NCBI GenBank assembly: GCA_015143735.1
Contig: VKHC01000366.1
Coordinates: 1-12,849 of the forward strand
Source of the DNA: Synura sp. LO234KE
Lineage: Eukaryota > Sar > Synurophyceae > Synurales > Mallomonadaceae
DNA: 12,849 nucleotides
Direction of reading: 5' to 3'
Positions 8,114 through 12,849 of this stretch are shown piece by piece (the first letter of the stretch is position 1; each line of letters starts with the position of its first letter). The translations under genes were made by a program, and so were the position numbers. The notes beneath the pieces were generated by a model, which ran no database searches, was not told the origin of the DNA, and was given only the letters and a program-made list of their open reading frames with translations.

Positions 8114-8882
8114 TCAATGAGATGATTGAGGTTGGATGTACAAAGTGAAGGAGGAAACGTCTCCGTGATTGAGGAAGGTTGATAGAGGAGTTAGCCAGGA
8201 AATAATTAGTAAAACGGCGCCTAAAAACTTAAAGAGATGATAAAGGGGACTTGTCTAGACAGTGTAGAATCTAATATTTAAAATAAACGTATTGTGCTAT
8301 GCACTCAAGTTTATCATTCCACGAGGTAGAATTATTGCACAAAGTTAATATAAATGTATGAGATACTTGCTTAAGCAATCTTAACAACATCGCTGTAGGA
8401 AAGATCACAACTAACGCCTTCTATACTAATAAATTCAGCATTCTATCTAATTGGCGATAACGCTTGACGAGCTTGTCTACCAAAACTTTTGATATGAATA
8501 TAATATTCTTAATGTTTCAAATCTCAAGGAAATTAGAATATAATTATCACTTTAAACATGTTCAATAATCTCATCGAATAGCCCAATTGACGCTCACCAC
8601 TTATTGAATATTGAAAATAAGGTCGGAACCAAAAAATGAATTCGTTTTTCACTTTAGTAGAAAAATGAGAACAGAGCATATTCATTTACGCATTATGATA
8701 ATTATGATAAACGAGAGCACAATCCTGTCGAAACAAATCGCGTAGGAATTGAATCTGGCTTTGAATTTTGAACCCATGTAGTGCAACGTTATCAACTTGT
8801 ACAAACACGTAACTGACTTAATAATACATATGGGCCAATAAAATCATTTTAAGTGGTGTGGTATTTCAATTAATGATTTGTA
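8114..8882. other. Intergenic / 5' flank of the third gene
   Basis: Turns sharply AT-rich after the purine-rich remnant. Contains a 9-bp tandem duplication (ATTATGATA at 8692-8700 and 8701-8709), a CCAAT word near 8834 and an inverted repeat ending right before the ATG. No gene or RNA is recognised; the promoter of the third gene should be here. Confidence 0.5.
8841..8879. repeat. Inverted repeat in the leader of the third gene
   Basis: AAATCATT (8841-8848) and AATGATTT (8872-8879) are perfect 8-bp arms with a 23-base spacer, ending 3 bases before the ATG at 8883. Copies 1 and 2 also have inverted repeats before their ATG, but with different sequences. AT-rich arms of this size can arise by chance. 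Confidence 0.45.
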
Positions 8883-9872
8883 ATGGAGAATTTAACTAGC
8901 ATCAACAGTAGTTACTTTACAACTGATGATGATCTTATATCTGGGTGGGATAAGTTATACCTGGCAAATAGCTATCCGGTAGGGATCCCGTTGTCTGACG
9001 CCCCTGACATATACAGTTGGCAATATTCTGCCCTAGCTATATCTGCGGCAATTTTCATTCACAGTTATTGGATTAACGGTACGAGGGGCCGAGTGATTAG
9101 AATACTTACGGATATCGCGGCAGTGTCAACATTTGGGCAAGCACTGTGCACAATTTTGAGCTTGAAAAATTATTTAACTGAAAAAGAGAGCTCTTATTTA
9201 CTAAATGTCGTTGGGCAAGGATCTTTTGGACTACTTAACCAGTTTAGTGATAATTACGCGGTTTACACGCGATATGTGTTGGTGAATCCCAAATTCCCTC
9301 GGTTCCTCAGAATTTTTACATTTATTTACGTCATAGGATTACTTTACGCTACATGGTGGCCACTAAATACATTTGCGCCATGGTTTGTCAATCTGAATGA
9401 TCCGGGGAAAATAAATGATATTCAGACTCTCAATAATATTTGGTACTACTCCTACATAGTCTATGATTGCTTATTTACAATTTTGTTACTTTACGAAATA
9501 TACAGCAAACTTATGCTTTCTTCTCTTTCTTCTTCCCATCGGTCTAGAGGATTCCATTTAATTGCACTAAAGGCTATATTGCACAATATATTCAGTATTG
9601 GAGGAGTATATGCTTTTATTAACTACGCGTATTATGGAACCACAATTTTAGATCTAGCTGCTTGCTTCTCTCTTCACCTCATCAACTGGAAATTTGAGAA
9701 ATATATCAGCTATCTAAGTGAAGGATTAGGATTTGCTGCTTTATCTCTTACCAGAAGAAGTTCGTTGAGAGGGTCATCGTCAGCACTGATACGGAAATAC
9801 AGGGTTTCCTCTGTTATTGTGCAACAAAGAGATTCAATTAAAATGGATGGACGAGGGTCAATCGCTGGATAA
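8883..9872 (+). CDS. Seven-transmembrane receptor-like protein, array copy 3
   Basis: An ATG start at 8883 gives 329 residues; the N-terminus is 6 residues longer than in copies 1 and 2 and then aligns throughout. Two sequons (N3-L-T, N8-S-S) lie in the predicted outer N-terminus. TM segments are at about 46-64, 71-93, 105-134, 141-161, 187-207, 225-248 and 252-268, with Arg/Lys in the inner loops and tail. Conserved blocks include SGWDKLY, NVVGQG, FGLLNQFSDNYAVY, YATWWP, APWFVNLNDP, NNIWYYSY and LHNIFSIGGVYA. Differences from the others: Ser replaces the Cys at the top of TM3, and the third inner loop is Ser-rich (SSLSSSHRSR). The basic tail carries RRSSLRGSS, a plausible kinase target. It is the most diverged of the three at synonymous sites, yet shares the identical TM6-TM7 tract. 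Receptor-like role inferred from topology; ligand unknown. Confidence 0.9.
   Translation: MENLTSINSSYFTTDDDLISGWDKLYLANSYPVGIPLSDAPDIYSWQYSALAISAAIFIHSYWINGTRGRVIRILTDIAAVSTFGQALCTILSLKNYLTEKESSYLLNVVGQGSFGLLNQFSDNYAVYTRYVLVNPKFPRFLRIFTFIYVIGLLYATWWPLNTFAPWFVNLNDPGKINDIQTLNNIWYYSYIVYDCLFTILLLYEIYSKLMLSSLSSSHRSRGFHLIALKAILHNIFSIGGVYAFINYAYYGTTILDLAACFSLHLINWKFEKYISYLSEGLGFAALSLTRRSSLRGSSSALIRKYRVSSVIVQQRDSIKMDGRGSIAG
9573..9655 (+). repeat. Near-identical paralogue tract (copy 3)
   Basis: These 83 bases match 1769-1851 with two mismatches and the same region of copy 2 with two mismatches, although the surrounding gene is strongly diverged. The first 20 bases contain the palindrome TATATTG-CA-CAATATA (9575-9590). 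Confidence 0.9.
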
Positions 9873-10262
9873 GTTAAGAAAAGTTAGTTATATTACTAGA
9901 TGAGAAGTAGTTCCTAATGGTGATAACATGTTAGCGTTGTCAACCATCTGTAGCCGCGTAATGCCTCGCTCTTCGTTGGTTGTTGGTTGAGGAGGGCGCT
10001 TGGAATGAAGTTGGGCTTCACAAGTACAATGTGGAAGATATTAAAACGTACTCTACTTCTTAAACTGTGCCCTCATTTAAATTGATAAATAAGTTTTTCT
10101 GTTTTCTCACTGCTGCATTTCCTCCTTTGGAGAACGAGTTGGGGGGGGGAGGGAATATCAAAGACAGATACTATACTTCTAGTCGTTAAAATTTGCGCTT
10201 TGCGCATTAGTGCGGGGAACAGCCTTCCAGCGCTCCTACTTTAATTCTATCAGAGGACTGTA

Positions 10263-10289
10263 CCTGTGCGGCCTACTAGCTAGCACAGG
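10263..10289. repeat. Inverted repeat, 7-bp arms
   Basis: CCTGTGC (10263-10269) and GCACAGG (10283-10289) are perfect arms around a 13-base spacer, in the intergenic region between convergent genes. It could form a hairpin in a 3' UTR. No role is shown. Confidence 0.5.
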
Positions 10290-10363
10290 AACAAGAAGGA
10301 CTCTACCCCTTAGTCAGAAGGGCTTCTATTGTTATCAAAGTCCCGGCCGATAATTAAATGAGA

Positions 10364-10388
10364 TTATTTATCACTTAGTAATAAATAA
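10364..10388. repeat. AT-rich inverted repeat, 8-bp arms
   Basis: TTATTTAT (10364-10371) and ATAAATAA (10381-10388) flank a 9-base spacer. It lies between the convergent genes. The AT-rich composition makes chance occurrence fairly likely. Confidence 0.45.
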
Positions 10389-11005
10389 CTATTGGATTTT
10401 CCGCAGATTATTTGTAATATGGTGAAGCCAGATCTGATAGGGTATCACCAGAGCAAGCTCGTGTTACTGCATAAATTCCGTAGTTTCCTTGCAGCATGAT
10501 GGCATTCGTTATTCATATTGTACAAGGAGAATGAACAGCAGGATGTAGTTAGAAACGTGATTGCGATTTCTATTTATGCTCACTCTAGCAGGGTGACCTT
10601 TTTTCTATTACTAAGTGTTCAATTTTCTTTCCATGTAGACTGTGACTGCTCTCTAAATTAGAAAATAAACTATTTTCGGTCCTCACTCTGCCCACAACTT
10701 GACTCCAAATACACGACGCATTCTTCTTCACGTAACTAAATGCATAAACAAGTTTTCTTAATAGTAGATTCTAACACGGAACGCTATCAGTCCATCGATG
10801 AGGCTAATTTATGGCTTCGGTGATTTTAGAATTTACATCAATAAATTAATTCAGGAGAACTTCGAAGACAGACCCTCCTTTGAACTTCCTATTCCTCAGT
10901 GCTAAACGCAATCATGCAATTATTTTCTTGTATAAAAACGCCCAATCTACGACTTTGTACAAGCTTTCAGCAAACAAGATCGTCGTACTCTCTCTTTAAC
11001 TAAAC

Positions 11006-12578
11006 CTATTTATGCGGTTTAGTGGCTCCAGAGGTACGAGGCTTAGAAACTACCCCTGGTGTCGGATGTCTTGTCACAGGATGTTAAGCTTTCGCGTTGG
11101 GTCTATCAGTACGAGGACCCTCAGGCTTCAATGTTGGGTGTTTGGTCACTGGAGCATGAGATGGGGCTTTGGAAATGGGTTTATGAACAGGGGCTTTAGG
11201 CTTCATTGTTGAAACCCTCGTCACTTTACCCGGAATGGAGATACGTAGGAAACCGTCACCAGGCCAGTAGTTCTGATAGTTTGCGCTGATGAATCCGCTC
11301 GAGTAGCTCGAGCCACCTCCGGCTCCAGTCAAGGCCCCTCCGCCACCGCCATAGTACCCTCCACCGCTACCTCCGCCTGACGAGTCCGATCCACTATCGC
11401 CGCCTGAGCCATAGGTCCCACTACTTCCATACTTAAAATTAGTATTGAAAAAGCCTCCTGACCCACCCATGGTTTGAGACCCCCCTTGCCCTCCGTAGCT
11501 GACGGTAGATTTTATATTTGAGGACCCTGAAGCTCCTATGAGAGCACCTCCACCTCCGCCCGCCACAACGAGGTCGTCATAACGAGTTCGAATATCCGTG
11601 GCGCCTCCTCCACCTCCTCCTTCTCCAATAATTACGCCCCCTTGCCCCCCACCGTTATAACCTCCAGTGGTGTCTCTCCCCGTCCCGACACATAGATGTA
11701 CAAGTACGTGTTTGGTGTAACGGACACCGTAGACTCAATGTAACCGCCGAATCCCCCTACGCCACTACCGATGCTTGAGTCGCTGCCTTGTGCACCGTAG
11801 GCGTAAACAGTTATGGATGTCACTCCAATGGGCACATGGAACGTCTGGTAGGAGCCGGTGTAGGAGAAGCTAAAAATGGAAACCGATGGTTGAGAAGTCG
11901 GGACAGCTGGTGAGCTTTGAGCGGGAGTCGAAATTACAGTTCCTATGGATGAAAGGAGGCATGAACAGAATCGACGGAAGTAACCGCCAGGTACGGCGTC
12001 ACAGGTTCCGGTCCCCCCGCCATAATAGTAACATAGAGCACCATCGCCCTCCGGATCAGCTGGGTTCGCAGGTGAGCCCTGATCAATAATTCCACAACTA
12101 GTGCGAGAGAGTAAATTCGAGCATTTGCTCAAGTCAAAGCTGGTCGCAAGAATATAAATAAAATCTGAGAATTCCTGAGACCACTGTCCAGAGTTGGAAC
12201 AAGTGGCAGTTATCATGGCACACGCTGGTGTACAGGACTGGCCTGAAATACCTTGCACCATACTATACCAGGAAATAGTGATGGTTCGGTCGCAGTAGTG
12301 ATCGAAGTTGACGATTCCGACTGGGGTTCAGATATGTAGTGCAGCGATTGGGACAACTCGGATTGGGTCAACATGGGGTTGGATTCGTCTGGAAAGCGGT
12401 CATGTTGGGATGAAGAATGACGGGATTTGTGTTGGGTTTGATAAGAGTTGGATTGTGGTTGGGAAGGCTCGGATAGTTGGCGAGATGATTCGGAGGTGTA
12501 CTTTCCATCAAAATTGGAAGTGCTTATTAGAATCCACTTTAAAGAAAAAATGAATGATAAGAGTCTAACATATTGCAT
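11006..12578 (-). pseudogene. Secreted Cys-rich / Gly-rich domain protein, apparently disrupted
   Basis: Reading leftwards: an ATG at 12578-12576 starts a signal-peptide-like segment (MQYVRLLSFIFSL) and a Ser/Gln/Pro-rich linker. A different frame, open from 12327, carries a Cys-rich domain (HYCDRTITISWYS, then C-x3-C-x6-C, ending FRRFCSC; ten Cys in all). It continues into a Gly-rich domain starting FSYTGSYQTFHVPIGVTSI and reading YIYVSGRG before the frame shifts. From about 11680 another frame carries the rest of the Gly-rich domain (DTTGGYNGGGQGG, ATDIRT, VVAGGGGGA, ending WPGDGFLRIS) and a Lys/Pro/His/Thr tail (KAPVHKP and similar). A TAA at 11086-11084 cuts the tail, which continues in frame to a TAG at 11008-11006. 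The order signal, Cys-rich, Gly-rich beta domain, Pro-rich tail is typical of secreted or cell-surface proteins of stramenopile algae. One or two short introns might explain the first frame change, but not the other two lesions. Confidence 0.75.
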
Positions 12579-12849
12579 TTTGTTTTCGACTCTATATCTT
12601 AGACGTTAGAAAAATACCGTAAAACATTCTAATGATTGGTTGTTCAAATATGTACGTACATGATGCGGCTGTCAGCGGCTGCTCCCGCTGTTTCTCACTA
12701 CTGGTACTGAATCTAGAAGGAATGCCAAAATACTTGGCTCAGTAACTCAGAGGAAATAAGATTTGATCAGTATGTTTCTCTTATTAAATTATAATGAAAT
12801 GGAAACAGAGGTTCAACACACGTTGCGAAACGTCGCTACAATAACAGCT
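12579..12849. other. 5' flank of the Gly-rich pseudogene
   Basis: Intergenic sequence upstream of the minus-strand start. Holds short inverted repeats (AGAGTC 12560-12565 with GACTCT 12588-12593, spanning the start codon, and CAGCGG/CCGCTG at 12673-12690). No gene is seen. The promoter should be here but no clear motif stands out. Confidence 0.4.

Larger units (their letters stand above)
9873..11005. other. Convergent intergenic region
   Basis: Separates the third array gene (+) from the Gly-rich pseudogene (-), so it should hold both 3' ends. Contains a G9 run at 10141-10149, an inverted repeat CCTGTGC/GCACAGG (10263-10269 and 10283-10289) and an AT-rich inverted repeat TTATTTAT/ATAAATAA (10364-10371 and 10381-10388). 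No trace of the array spacer gene is seen here. No RNA gene is recognised. Confidence 0.5.

Noticed and set aside
7721-8117. Minus-strand frames of 73 and 96 codons
   Set aside because: They are antisense to the purine-rich coding-like remnant; Leu/Ser/Phe bias is what the complement of such DNA gives.
1097-9872. Idea that the membrane proteins are rhodopsins
   Set aside because: TM7 has no Lys that could bind retinal; the only conserved Lys near a membrane segment is at the inner end of TM6 (FKAILHN or LKAILHN).
1-12849. CRISPR array, transposon ends or insertion sequence
   Set aside because: No regularly spaced repeats, no transposase or reverse transcriptase motifs and no paired terminal inverted repeats with target duplications were seen.

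Overview
The window looks like nuclear DNA of a eukaryotic microbe, most likely a stramenopile alga (diatom, bolidophyte or pelagophyte type). There are no operons or ribosome binding sites, spacers are long, and three intronless genes carry multi-pass membrane proteins. The right end encodes a secreted-type protein with a Cys-rich domain, a Gly-rich beta domain and a Lys/Pro/Thr tail, an architecture common in those algae. The taxonomic call is an inference; no marker gene is present.

Layout: three paralogous + strand genes (1097-2062, 4983-5951, 8883-9872) encode 321, 322 and 329 residue proteins with about seven membrane segments. The positive-inside rule gives N-out/C-in, a receptor-like (GPCR-like) topology. 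Start-to-start distances are 3886 and 3900 bases, so this is a tandem array with a unit of about 3.9 kb. The two internal spacers look random at first sight, but share short islands at a nearly constant offset of 3.95-4.03 kb, including an exact 14-mer. They therefore descend from one duplicated spacer, and each holds coding-like pieces of a second, unrecognised gene ('gene X' here; about 2645-3618 and 6698-8113) that now seems broken.

The three membrane genes have drifted strongly at synonymous sites, except for a tract over TM6-TM7 (118 bases between copies 1 and 2, 83 bases across all three) that is almost identical in DNA. This points to gene conversion or nucleotide-level constraint.

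Convergent to the array, on the - strand (12578-11006), lies a secreted Gly-rich/Cys-rich protein gene that appears to be a recent pseudogene: a reading-frame conflict near its start, a one-base frameshift near 11680, and an in-frame stop at 11086-11084 followed by 25 more codons of the same tail. The rest is AT-rich intergenic DNA with inverted repeats, poly-G runs and no recognisable RNA gene.
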